NCBI GenBank assembly: GCA_900552705.1
Contig: USAX01000129.1
Coordinates: 1 to 5,207 of the forward strand
Length of the DNA: 5,207 nucleotides
Direction of reading: 5' to 3'
Source: an uncultured Collinsella sp.
GTDB lineage: Bacteria > Actinomycetota > Coriobacteriia > Coriobacteriales > Coriobacteriaceae
The notes beneath the pieces were generated by a model. It saw only the letters and a list, made by a program, of their open reading frames with translations, was not told where the DNA came from and did not search any database. Positions 1-5,108 of the stretch are shown one piece after another (position 1 is the first letter of the stretch; the number at the start of each line of letters is the position of its first letter). A program made the position numbers and the translations under genes.

Positions 1-132
1 GATGGCGTCGGCAGTCTTCGCATCCGGGCGTCCCGGCGCACCGGGAAACCTCATGCAGCCCAGCCCCAACGCCGAGATACGGTTGCCGCTTTTGGGGTCA
101 ACGCGGTATTGCACGGCCCCTCCCTTCGCCAT
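1..132 (-). CDS. Aldo/keto reductase, N-terminal fragment (runs off the left edge)
   Basis: Reading leftward from a GTG at 114-112 gives 38 residues that begin VQYRVDPKSGNRISALGLGC and continue MRFPG. This is the typical start of aldo/keto reductases of the ferredoxin-like, bacterial oxidoreductase type: a YR..PKSG..IS strand followed by LGLGCMRF, the first strand of the TIM barrel. The family reduces carbonyls with NAD(P)H in the cytoplasm; the substrate cannot be told from this fragment. Two starts are possible in the same frame. The ATG at 132-130 adds MAKGGA but has no clear ribosome site. The GTG at 114 follows a purine-rich AAGGGAGGGG with a short gap and matches where the family homology begins, so I prefer it; the wider coordinates keep both. 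The frame stays open to base 1 and the rest lies outside the window. It diverges from the cyclase gene at 278. Confidence 0.8.
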   Translation of the reverse strand, partial: MAKGGAVQYRVDPKSGNRISALGLGCMRFPGAPGRPDAKTADAI

Positions 133-201
133 CAGCGCCCCGGCAAGGCGAAACACAATGGTCACGCGGCCGAAACATCGTAGAATCGCAATCGAGAACG
201 T

Positions 202-231
202 ATCGTAACGCAGCAGAAATCGAGCTGTCAC
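202..231 (-). promoter_or_regulatory. Candidate sigma-70-type promoter for the aldo/keto reductase gene
   Basis: On the minus strand GTGACA (231-226) and TACGAT (207-202) are separated by 18 bases. They match the consensus hexamers at five and four of six positions. Transcription would start near 195, giving a leader of about 80 bases before the GTG start. No equally good promoter was found for the divergent cyclase gene in the same gap. Confidence 0.4.
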
Positions 232-277
232 GGCACCGCTTTAACATCAGCAAAAAGCCCGATGAAAGGAGCCGCCC

Positions 278-1048
278 ATGCCCGCGCTCGACCTTTGGAA
301 CCTCGCCTCCCAGCTCAAAAGCAACGATTATCGCTGGGTCGACCTCACCCACACGCTCTCATGCGACACCCCGCACTGGTTTGGCTTTAAGCCATTTGAG
401 TCCACCAAGCTCTTCGACTACCTGCCCGGCACGCCCGAGGACATGCTCGCGCCCATGCGTTGCTTCCAGTATTCGGTCGCCTCGCAGTACGGCACCCACG
501 TCGACGCGCCGCGCCACTTCCATGTCGAGGGTCGTTCCCTTGGAGAGATTGAACCCATCGAGTTTATGCATCCGCTCTGCGTGATCGACAAGCATGAGGA
601 GTGCGCCGCGAATCCCGACTTTATCCTGACCATCGAGGACCTCAAAGCTTGGGAGGATGAGCACGGTCGCATTCCCGAGGACGCTTTCGTCGCCTTCCGC
701 TCCGACTGGTCCAAGCTCGCCGACCTCGAGAACAAGGACGAGGACGGCCAGCCCCACTACCCCGGCTGGGACCTCGGCGCCATCAAGTGGCTCGTTGAAG
801 AGCGCGACATCGGCGCCATCGGCCACGAGCCGGCTGACACCGACCCGGCGAGCGTGACCACGCGTGAGGACGCCTACCCCTATCCCGGCGAGCAATACAT
901 CCTCTCGGTCGACCGTTACCAGATCGAGGTCATGGACCATCCAGACGAGCTTCCCGCCACAGGCGCCGTCATCTTCTGCACCTTCCCCAAGGTGCGTGAT
1001 GGCGTCGGATATCCCGCACGCGTCTTTGCGGTCTGCCCCGCGTCATAA
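278..1048 (+). CDS. Cyclase family protein (kynurenine-formamidase-like metal hydrolase)
   Basis: The 256-residue product is a full-length member of the cyclase/KynB/isatin-hydrolase family (Pfam cyclase). These are usually cytoplasmic Mn- or Zn-dependent enzymes that hydrolyse amide or lactam bonds. Visible marks are WVDLTHTLS near residues 20-28, the core motif QYGTHVDAPRHF at 70-81, the FRSDW block at 140-144, YPGWDLGAIKWLVEERDIGAIGHE at about 161-184 with DTDP following, and the C-terminal LPATGAVIF plus PARVFAVCP block. H74, D76 and H80 are the expected metal or active-site residues of the HxxxHxD...H motif. The first histidine of that motif is Q70 here. An AAAGGAG ribosome site at 265-271 lies seven bases before the ATG and fixes the start. 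The substrate is unknown: kynurenine formamidase is only one of several family activities, and no tryptophan-degradation gene is nearby. Confidence 0.88.
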   Translation: MPALDLWNLASQLKSNDYRWVDLTHTLSCDTPHWFGFKPFESTKLFDYLPGTPEDMLAPMRCFQYSVASQYGTHVDAPRHFHVEGRSLGEIEPIEFMHPLCVIDKHEECAANPDFILTIEDLKAWEDEHGRIPEDAFVAFRSDWSKLADLENKDEDGQPHYPGWDLGAIKWLVEERDIGAIGHEPADTDPASVTTREDAYPYPGEQYILSVDRYQIEVMDHPDELPATGAVIFCTFPKVRDGVGYPARVFAVCPAS

Positions 1049-1110
1049 GTTCCCATGCGTTTGTTCTTCTAAACACGGCCATCCGGTGCACGCGACATGG
1101 CCCGGCGGCA

Positions 1111-1116
1111 TACAAT
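1111..1116 (+). promoter_or_regulatory. Candidate -10 element (TACAAT) for the ketopantoate reductase gene
   Basis: TACAAT matches the -10 consensus at five of six positions and lies 50 bases before the reductase ATG. No good -35 hexamer sits 16-19 bases upstream (GCACGC is the 17-base choice), so this would be a weak or activator-dependent promoter. Transcription would start about where the hairpin at 1122 begins. Confidence 0.35.
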
Positions 1117-1121
1117 CCATC

Positions 1122-1148
1122 AGGCGCCCCATACGCGGGCGCCTTTTT
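1122..1148 (+). terminator. Hairpin with T-run between the cyclase and reductase genes
   Basis: AGGCGCCC (1122-1129) pairs perfectly with GGGCGCCT (1137-1144) around a seven-base loop, followed by T at 1144-1148. This is a canonical intrinsic terminator, 73 bases after the cyclase stop codon. It ends only 17 bases before the reductase ATG and two bases before its ribosome site. It therefore separates the two genes and may also form the 5' end of the reductase message. Confidence 0.75.
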
Positions 1149-1150
1149 AT

Positions 1151-1156
1151 GGGGAG
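1151..1156 (+). promoter_or_regulatory. Ribosome binding site that sets the reductase start
   Basis: GGGGAG is followed nine bases later by the ATG at 1166. The frame is open back to another ATG at 1097, but that codon has no ribosome site, lies upstream of the terminator hairpin, and would add 23 residues ahead of the first beta strand of the Rossmann fold. The downstream start is therefore preferred. Confidence 0.7.
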
Positions 1157-1165
1157 ATAATTTAC

Positions 1166-2080
1166 ATGCAGATCAACAAGGTCGCCTTCATCGGCAAGGG
1201 CGGCGTGGGTCTGCTCTACGGCAGCATGATCGCCCAAGCGCTCGGCAACGACGCCGTCGAATACGTTATGGACGACGCGCGCTTTGAGCGCCACGCGGGT
1301 GATGCGCTCACCGTCAACGGCAAGCCCTGCGTACTCAAGTCCGTCCGCGCCAGCGAGGCGACACCCGCCGATCTGGTCATCCTCACGGTCAAGACAACCG
1401 GGCTCGATGTAGCGCTCAAAACCCTGGAAAGCGTCGTGGGACCCGACACGCTCATCGCATCGCTGTGCAACGGCATCACGAGCGAGCAGAAGATTGCCGA
1501 GCGCTTTGGCTGGGAGCACACCGTCCTTGGTATCTGCCAGGGCATGGACGCCGTATTCCTCAACGGGGAGCTCACCTATACCAATGCCGGCGAGATCCGC
1601 TTTGGTGCGGCAGCGGGCACCGACCCCGCAACCGTTATCGCCATCGACGAGCTCTACATGCGTTGCGGCATCGCCCATACCGTCGAGCACGACATCGCAC
1701 ATCGCATGTGGGCCAAACTCATGCTCAACGACGGCATCAACCAGACCTGTATGGCCTACGGCGGCACCTACGGAAGCGCTACGGAGCAGGGCTCCGAGCA
1801 GCTCCGCAGTTTTGTCTCCGCCATGCGCGAGACGCTTGCAGTCGCCAATGCCGAGGGCATCGAGCTCGCCGAGGCGGACCTGACGCAGATGGTACGCCTC
1901 ATAGAAGGGCTCGATCCCGCCGGCATGCCCTCGATGGCGCAAGACCGCATCGCTCAACGCAGAACCGAGGTCGAGGAATTTGCGGGTACCATCTGCCGCC
2001 TCGCGGCCAAGCACGGTATCCAGGTGCCGCAAAACGAATGGCTCTATTCGCGCATCCGCGAAATCGAGGCCAGCTGGTAA
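1166..2080 (+). CDS. panE: 2-dehydropantoate 2-reductase (ketopantoate reductase family)
   Basis: The 304-residue protein matches the ApbA/PanE family in length and layout. The family enzyme reduces ketopantoate to pantoate with NADPH in pantothenate and CoA synthesis, in the cytoplasm. An N-terminal Rossmann fold begins KVAFIGKGGVG, with the GxGxxG glycines at residues 10, 12 and 15. VILTVKTT carries the conserved lysine at 76, and LCNGI carries the conserved Asn at 102. The C-terminal helical domain has RMWAKLMLNDGIN, where K184 fits the catalytic lysine and N188 the substrate-binding Asn. It also has PSMAQDRIAQRRTEVEEFAG, the family's SM..D....TE signature, with E268 the likely substrate-binding acid. 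No key residue appears lost. The family includes 2-oxoacid reductases with other substrates, and no other pan genes are in the window, so the exact reaction is probable, not proven. A bidirectional terminator follows. Confidence 0.85.
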   Translation: MQINKVAFIGKGGVGLLYGSMIAQALGNDAVEYVMDDARFERHAGDALTVNGKPCVLKSVRASEATPADLVILTVKTTGLDVALKTLESVVGPDTLIASLCNGITSEQKIAERFGWEHTVLGICQGMDAVFLNGELTYTNAGEIRFGAAAGTDPATVIAIDELYMRCGIAHTVEHDIAHRMWAKLMLNDGINQTCMAYGGTYGSATEQGSEQLRSFVSAMRETLAVANAEGIELAEADLTQMVRLIEGLDPAGMPSMAQDRIAQRRTEVEEFAGTICRLAAKHGIQVPQNEWLYSRIREIEASW

Positions 2081-2118
2081 CGCCGCCGCACCGCATCCAA
2101 CAGTCTCAATAGCAAAAA

Positions 2119-2158
2119 CCGCCGCAAAGGGCACTCCCCTTGCGGCGGCTTCTTTCTT
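2119..2158. terminator. Bidirectional terminator between panE and the small membrane-protein gene
   Basis: CCGCCGCAAAGGG (2119-2131) pairs with CCCCTTGCGGCGG (2136-2148) around the loop CACT, with one A-C mismatch. On the plus strand it is followed by CTTCTTTCTT and ends the reductase transcript. On the minus strand the same stem is followed by TTTTT (complement of the A-run at 2114-2118) and ends the convergent small-gene transcript. Confidence 0.8.
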
Positions 2159-2188
2159 CATCTGCGGCCAAAACGATCTTCTCGGCTG

Positions 2189-2395
2189 TTAGAGCTGCGA
2201 ATCCCGCACCTCATCCTCATCATCGCGGCAAAGCGTCACGCCCGCGCTTCCCAGCAGCGCTGCTGCGATCAGCGCGCCAACCACAATAGGAGCAGCACCG
2301 CACGAGCCCTGCATGCCCGCGATCAGCGCGGCCGTAGGACCAAGGCAGCCAAGCACTAACGCGACGGCGGCAATAGCGATATCTCGAGCGTTCAT
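2189..2395 (-). CDS. Small two-helix membrane protein, function unknown
   Basis: The 68-residue product starts MNARDIAIAAVALVLG. It has two hydrophobic segments at about residues 5-27 and 33-55, joined by a short turn (MQGSCG), and ends in an acidic tail (RDDEDEVRDSQL). It should form an inner-membrane helical hairpin rich in Ala and Gly. Cysteines are at 17, 32 and 56. The ATG at 2395 is chosen because GGAGGAAG lies seven bases upstream (2410-2403). A longer reading of the frame, to 2464, has no ribosome site and spoils the hydrophobic N-terminus. The coding signal is supported by the ribosome site, the coherent two-helix pattern and the shared terminator at 2119-2148 just past its stop. I do not recognise a family, and no function is claimed. 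Confidence 0.65.
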   Translation of the reverse strand: MNARDIAIAAVALVLGCLGPTAALIAGMQGSCGAAPIVVGALIAAALLGSAGVTLCRDDEDEVRDSQL

Positions 2396-2507
2396 GAGAC
2401 CACTTCCTCCACGGGAAAGACCTTGTTTCTCATGACTTAGTGTGCCCCGCGCCCATATGCCCAACGTAGCGCCACGGTAAGGGTTCTGTTAACCCAAATG
2501 CACATGT

Positions 2508-2553
2508 AAAACGGGCGTCCCTACGTTGCCCGAAAGCTCGGTAAAGACGCCCG
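2508..2553 (-). terminator. Terminator of the secreted-protein gene
   Basis: On the minus strand CGGGCGTC (2553-2546) pairs with GACGCCCG (2519-2512) and is followed by TTTT (2511-2508). The loop is long and holds a small inner hairpin, CCGA-GCTT-TCGG. It begins about 30 bases past the stop codon of the secreted-protein gene and separates that gene from the small membrane-protein gene. Confidence 0.65.
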
Positions 2554-2581
2554 CCCATCATATGTCTATAGCGCGAATAGA

Positions 2582-3355
2582 TTACCAACCGGTGTAGTAA
2601 TCGGTAGTTCCGGCTGCGCAACCAGAATCGTAGACCTTGCACTCGCCCTTGGAGCCGGTAAACGTGGAGCCCTGAGCTTTATCGCCAGCGGCCACGACGT
2701 AGTAGCCGTCGGAATCACGCCAAAAGCCCTCGGAATCCTGCGTCCACTCACCTGTGCGGTGATGGTACAGCACGTTGCTGCTGTAATAGGTCTCGCGACG
2801 ACCGTTGTAGTTGTTAACGCCACCGGAGCGCGTCAGTCCCGAGCCGTTCGCATAGTAAGCGGCGGCAACGTACGACGAGCTGTAGCCGGCATTGTAATAC
2901 GAAGCCTGGGCCGCCGCGGCCTCGGCCTCGGCGGCCTCAAGCTCAAGCGCCTCACGCTTGGCATCCTCCAGCGTGGCGCGAAGTTCATCAAGCTCGGTCG
3001 ACTTGGCGTCGACCTCCTCCATCGTCATCAGGCTGCCCGCGCCGTCAATGCACTCTTGGAGCACGGCACGCTCGTCATCGGCGGCGTAGTCGCCATACAT
3101 GTTCATGATAATTTGGGCACGAACTTCCAAAGAGTCGCGCTTGGCCTCCATGGTGGCGTTCCACTCCTGCATGGAGCCAAAACCGTCGCCGCGATAATCG
3201 ACGGGCTGCATCAGCGTCGCCTCGGAGGGCGTGGACCCAACCGCGTCGGACAGCGTCGCTGCGTGGGCCTCGGTTGCGCCGGCACCCACCAAAAGTGTCA
3301 CTGCAAGCGTAGCGGAAAGGGCGGCGGCTTTCGGTTTTCGTGAATCGATCCTCAT
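2582..3355 (-). CDS. Secreted protein with coiled coil and C-terminal 3D-like domain
   Basis: The 257-residue product opens with a classic signal peptide: MRIDSRKPK, a hydrophobic core at about residues 11-27, then EAHAA with likely cleavage after A32 or A33. Residues about 34-105 are an uncharacterised stretch. Residues about 112-150 are a charged, Ala/Glu/Leu-rich segment likely to be a coiled coil. A Tyr/Ser/Ala-rich linker follows (152-180), then a compact C-terminal domain of about 75 residues. That domain holds YYVVAAGDKAQGS (218-230), VYDSG (241-245) and GTTDYY (249-254). The aspartates D225, D243 and D252 fit the three conserved Asp of the 3D double-psi beta-barrel domain of cell-wall enzymes. 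C239 and C246 may form a disulfide. I infer an envelope or peptidoglycan-related role; no catalytic activity can be assigned. The ATG at 3355 has GGAGGT ten bases upstream; the longer open frame to 3661 would bury the signal peptide behind 102 residues. Confidence 0.75.
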   Translation of the reverse strand: MRIDSRKPKAAALSATLAVTLLVGAGATEAHAATLSDAVGSTPSEATLMQPVDYRGDGFGSMQEWNATMEAKRDSLEVRAQIIMNMYGDYAADDERAVLQECIDGAGSLMTMEEVDAKSTELDELRATLEDAKREALELEAAEAEAAAAQASYYNAGYSSSYVAAAYYANGSGLTRSGGVNNYNGRRETYYSSNVLYHHRTGEWTQDSEGFWRDSDGYYVVAAGDKAQGSTFTGSKGECKVYDSGCAAGTTDYYTGW

Positions 3356-3365
3356 GTAGCTGGAA

Positions 3366-3371
3366 ACCTCC
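3366..3371 (-). promoter_or_regulatory. Ribosome binding site that sets the secreted-protein start
   Basis: GGAGGT reads on the minus strand ten bases before the ATG at 3355. It decides between this start and the much longer open frame, which would cross the palindromes and the metY terminator. Confidence 0.7.
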
Positions 3372-3403
3372 GTAGTGCGTTTTTGCTGCGTTTGAGCTGC
3401 GTG
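3371..3403 (-). repeat. Three ACGCA direct repeats with an exact 11-base period
   Basis: On the minus strand ACGCA occurs at 3402-3398, 3391-3387 and 3380-3376. Each starts 11 bases after the last, and the array ends against the ribosome site of the secreted-protein gene. The first two copies extend to ACGCAGC. The spacing of about one helical turn would suit a multimeric DNA-binding protein, but no regulator is identified. Confidence 0.5.
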
Positions 3404-3420
3404 TGATTCAATCGCGCTGC

Positions 3421-3426
3421 ATAGTA
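3421..3426 (-). promoter_or_regulatory. Candidate -10 element (TACTAT) for the secreted-protein gene
   Basis: TACTAT reads on the minus strand 65 bases before the ATG and is identical to the -10 of the metY promoter at 5162-5167. The -35 position (CGCAGG at 17 bases) is poor, so the call is tentative. A perfect TTGACA at 3538-3533 further upstream has no matching -10. Confidence 0.35.
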
Positions 3427-3480
3427 CCCCGAGCAAATCGCGACCTGCGGCTTTACTCAAAAGGCGCACGTCAATTGCGT

Positions 3481-3509
3481 AAAACTCACATCCTCTCAAC
3501 AGGAGTTTT
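3481..3509. repeat. Short inverted repeat AAAACTC...GAGTTTT
   Basis: AAAACTC (3481-3487) is complementary to GAGTTTT (3503-3509). An inner CCT/AGG pair lies at 3492-3494 and 3501-3503, but it cannot form together with the seventh outer base pair. There is no T-run, so it is not a terminator. It could be an operator for the minus-strand gene, or chance. Confidence 0.35.
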
Positions 3510-3521
3510 CCACAACTCGAA

Positions 3522-3567
3522 TGCATAAAGCGTGTCAAAAACCCTGTTTTTGCACCCGCTCTATGCA
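3522..3567. repeat. Large imperfect palindrome next to the metY terminator
   Basis: The outer arms GCATAAAGCG (3523-3532) and CGCTCTATGC (3557-3566) pair with one mismatch, and T3522-A3567 adds one pair. The inner arms CAAAAAC (3536-3542) and GTTTTTG (3546-3552) pair perfectly around CCT, and short GTG/CAC segments join the two levels. The whole could fold into a cruciform or long RNA stem of about 46 bases. It directly abuts the metY terminator. It resembles a REP-type intergenic palindrome, but copy number cannot be judged from one window. Confidence 0.55.
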
Positions 3568-3607
3568 AAAAAGGCGCCTGTGCAACCATTGTTCGCGCAG
3601 GCGCCTT
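3567..3607 (-). terminator. metY: Intrinsic terminator of metY
   Basis: On the minus strand AAGGCGCCTGCGC (3607-3595) pairs with GCACAGGCGCCTT (3583-3571) with one mismatch around an 11-base loop. The second arm runs into a six-T stretch (3572-3567, overlapping its last two bases). It lies about 60 bases past the metY stop codon. The GGCGCC core is shared with the terminator at 1122-1144. Confidence 0.85.
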
Positions 3608-3667
3608 GAGCAGGCATTTTATGCAGTTATACCTATCGGGTCGCAAGGGGTCCTTGCACAAGTCGTC

Positions 3668-4978
3668 TTACTCGTCCAGCGCGGCGAAGGCCTGCTTCAG
3701 ATCCCAAATGATATCCTCGGCGTTTTCGGTACCGATGGAAAGACGGATCGTGGAGGGCGTGATGTTCTGCTCGGCGAGCTCCTCGGCAGAGAGCTGGGAG
3801 TGCGTGGTGGTAGCCGGGTGCACGACGAGCGACTTGACGTCGGCCACGTTGGCAAGCAGCGAGAACACCTGCAGATGATCGATGAACTTCCAGGCCGCCT
3901 CCTGGCCACCCTTAATCTCAAAGGTAAAGATCGAGGCACCGCCGTTGGGGAAGTACTTCTGATAGAGCTCGTGATCGGGGTGCTCAGGCAGGCTCGGGTG
4001 GTTCACCTTGGCGACGTGGCTGTCACCAGCCAGGAACTCAACGACCTTCTTGGTGTTCTCAACATGACGGTCAACGCGCAGCGACAGAGTCTCGGTGCCC
4101 TGGAGCAGAACCCAGGCGTTGAACGGGCTGATGCAGGCGCCCTCGTCACGCAGCAGAATAGCGCGGACATAGGTTGCGAAGGCGGCGGGACCGGCAGCCT
4201 CGGCAAACGAAACGCCGTGGTAGGAGGGGTTGGGCTCGGCGATCTGGGCGTACTTTCCGCTCGCCTTCCAATCGAAGTTACCGCCGTCGACGATCACACC
4301 GCCCAGCGAGGTGCCGTGGCCGCCGATGAACTTGGTTGCGGAGTGGACGACGATGTTGGCACCATGCTCCAGCGGACGGAACAGATACGGGGTGCCGAAG
4401 GTGTTGTCGACGACAACCGGCAGACCGTGCTTCTTGGCGATCTCGGAGATGGCGTCGATGTTGGGGATGTCGGAGTTGGGGTTGCCGAGCGTCTCGAGGT
4501 AGATGACCGTGGTGTTGTCCTTGATGGCCCCCTCGACCTCTTCCAGGTTATGGGCATCGACGAAGGTGGTCTCGACGCCAAACTGGGAGAGCGTATGCTC
4601 CAGCAGGTTGTAGGAGCCACCGTAGATGGTCTTCTGAGCCACCACGTGGTCACCGGCCTGGGCAAGAGCCTGCAGGGTATAGGTGATGGCAGCAGCACCG
4701 GAGGCGACGGCGAGACCCGCCACGCCACCCTCGAGTGCGGCGATACGGTCCTCGAAGACGCCCTGGGTGGAGTTGGTCAGACGGCCGTAGATGTTACCAG
4801 CATCGGCAAGACCAAAGCGGTCGGCGGCGTGCTGGGAGTTGCGGAACACATAGCTCGTGGTCTGGTAGATAGGCACGGCGCGGGAGTCGGATGCGGGATC
4901 GGCGCTCTCCTGGCCAACGTGAAGCTGCAGGGTATCGAAACCAAAGGTGTGCTCGGGGTTGTTGATGAACTGGCTCAT
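3668..4978 (-). CDS. metY: O-acetylhomoserine sulfhydrylase (aminocarboxypropyltransferase)
   Basis: The 436-residue protein is a full-length PLP enzyme of the Cys/Met metabolism family. It joins sulfide to O-acetylhomoserine to give homocysteine and acetate, in the cytoplasm. Order of motifs: FDTLQLHVGQ near the N-terminus (14-23), VPIYQTTSYVF (35-45), YGRLTNST (64-71; Tyr and Arg hold the cofactor phosphate of the partner subunit), SGAAAI (93-98; phosphate-binding turn), LGNPNSDIPNID (164-175), VVDNTF (189-194; D191 contacts the pyridine nitrogen) and HSATKFIGGHGTSLGG (212-227; K216 forms the Schiff base). The C-terminal SLVVHPATTTHSQL (383-396) contains the substrate-binding region. Length (430-440) and the long YAQIAEPNPSYHG insert near 243-255 favour MetY over shorter cystathionine synthases and lyases. 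AAGGAG lies six bases before the ATG. The gene has its own promoter, a structured leader with a small reading frame, and a terminator, so it is probably monocistronic. Confidence 0.93.
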   Translation of the reverse strand: MSQFINNPEHTFGFDTLQLHVGQESADPASDSRAVPIYQTTSYVFRNSQHAADRFGLADAGNIYGRLTNSTQGVFEDRIAALEGGVAGLAVASGAAAITYTLQALAQAGDHVVAQKTIYGGSYNLLEHTLSQFGVETTFVDAHNLEEVEGAIKDNTTVIYLETLGNPNSDIPNIDAISEIAKKHGLPVVVDNTFGTPYLFRPLEHGANIVVHSATKFIGGHGTSLGGVIVDGGNFDWKASGKYAQIAEPNPSYHGVSFAEAAGPAAFATYVRAILLRDEGACISPFNAWVLLQGTETLSLRVDRHVENTKKVVEFLAGDSHVAKVNHPSLPEHPDHELYQKYFPNGGASIFTFEIKGGQEAAWKFIDHLQVFSLLANVADVKSLVVHPATTTHSQLSAEELAEQNITPSTIRLSIGTENAEDIIWDLKQAFAALDE

Positions 4979-5039
4979 GATGATCTCCTTGATCGAACAA
5001 AAGTAAATAAAAAGAGAGAAGTAAGTCGCTGTCTCCTGA

Positions 5040-5093
5040 TCACGCCGACGGGCGCAAACAGGAGCCCGGCATTCGTCTTGGTAAGCAATTCAT
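5040..5093 (-). CDS. Candidate 17-residue leader peptide with two cysteines, upstream of metY
   Basis: The minus-strand frame from ATG at 5093 to TGA at 5040 encodes MNCLPRRMPGSCLRPSA. AAAGGAGG (5108-5101) lies seven bases before the ATG. It is close to the ideal anti-16S complement and stronger than the metY site itself, so translation is likely. Cysteine codons fall at positions 3 and 12, in a leader before a sulfur-assimilation gene. The stop codon is 61 bases ahead of the metY start. The reading frame looks too short and too basic to act as a protein; a regulatory role is inferred. It could still be a chance frame next to a chance purine run. Confidence 0.55.
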   Translation of the reverse strand: MNCLPRRMPGSCLRPSA

Positions 5094-5100
5094 ACGCGGG

Positions 5101-5108
5101 CCTCCTTT
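5101..5108 (-). promoter_or_regulatory. Strong ribosome binding site of the metY leader peptide
   Basis: AAAGGAGG reads on the minus strand with a seven-base gap to the ATG at 5093. It lies in the loop of a possible CGGG/CCCG hairpin (about 5117-5096), which might modulate its access. Confidence 0.6.

Larger units (their letters stand above)
3356..3667. other. Intergenic region between the secreted-protein gene and metY
   Basis: No convincing gene lies in this 312-base gap. From right to left along minus-strand transcription it holds a small perfect hairpin, GCAAGG-GGT-CCTTGC (3643-3657); a palindrome, GCAT-TTT-ATGC (3614-3624); the metY terminator (3567-3607); and a large imperfect palindrome (3522-3567). 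Beyond those are a dyad, AAAACTC/GAGTTTT (3481-3487 and 3503-3509), the possible promoter near 3421, and the ACGCA repeats. A plus-strand frame that starts at 3521 is only the left end of an antisense shadow of metY. Confidence 0.7.

Noticed and set aside
2..208. Plus-strand 68-codon frame at the left end
   Set aside because: The minus strand here encodes the conserved start of an aldo/keto reductase, so the plus frame is its shadow.
190..224. Direct repeat AATCGAG (190-196 and 218-224) in the divergent promoter gap
   Set aside because: Two seven-base copies 28 bases apart are within chance expectation, and there is no matching dyad.
359..940. A 193-codon minus-strand frame inside the cyclase gene
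   Set aside because: It is a shadow of the cyclase coding sequence, with the repetitive Val/Leu/Gly composition typical of antisense frames.
1097..1165. Longer N-terminus for the ketopantoate reductase
   Set aside because: There is no ribosome site at 1097, the extension would be encoded through the terminator hairpin, and the Rossmann fold begins right after the ATG at 1166.
1043..2161. A 372-codon open frame on the minus strand
   Set aside because: It lies antisense to the ketopantoate reductase gene, has no ribosome site at its start and no recognisable motif, and crosses the bidirectional terminator.
2759..3343. A 194-codon plus-strand frame opposite the secreted-protein gene
   Set aside because: The opposite strand has a signal peptide, ribosome site and terminator; this frame has none of these.
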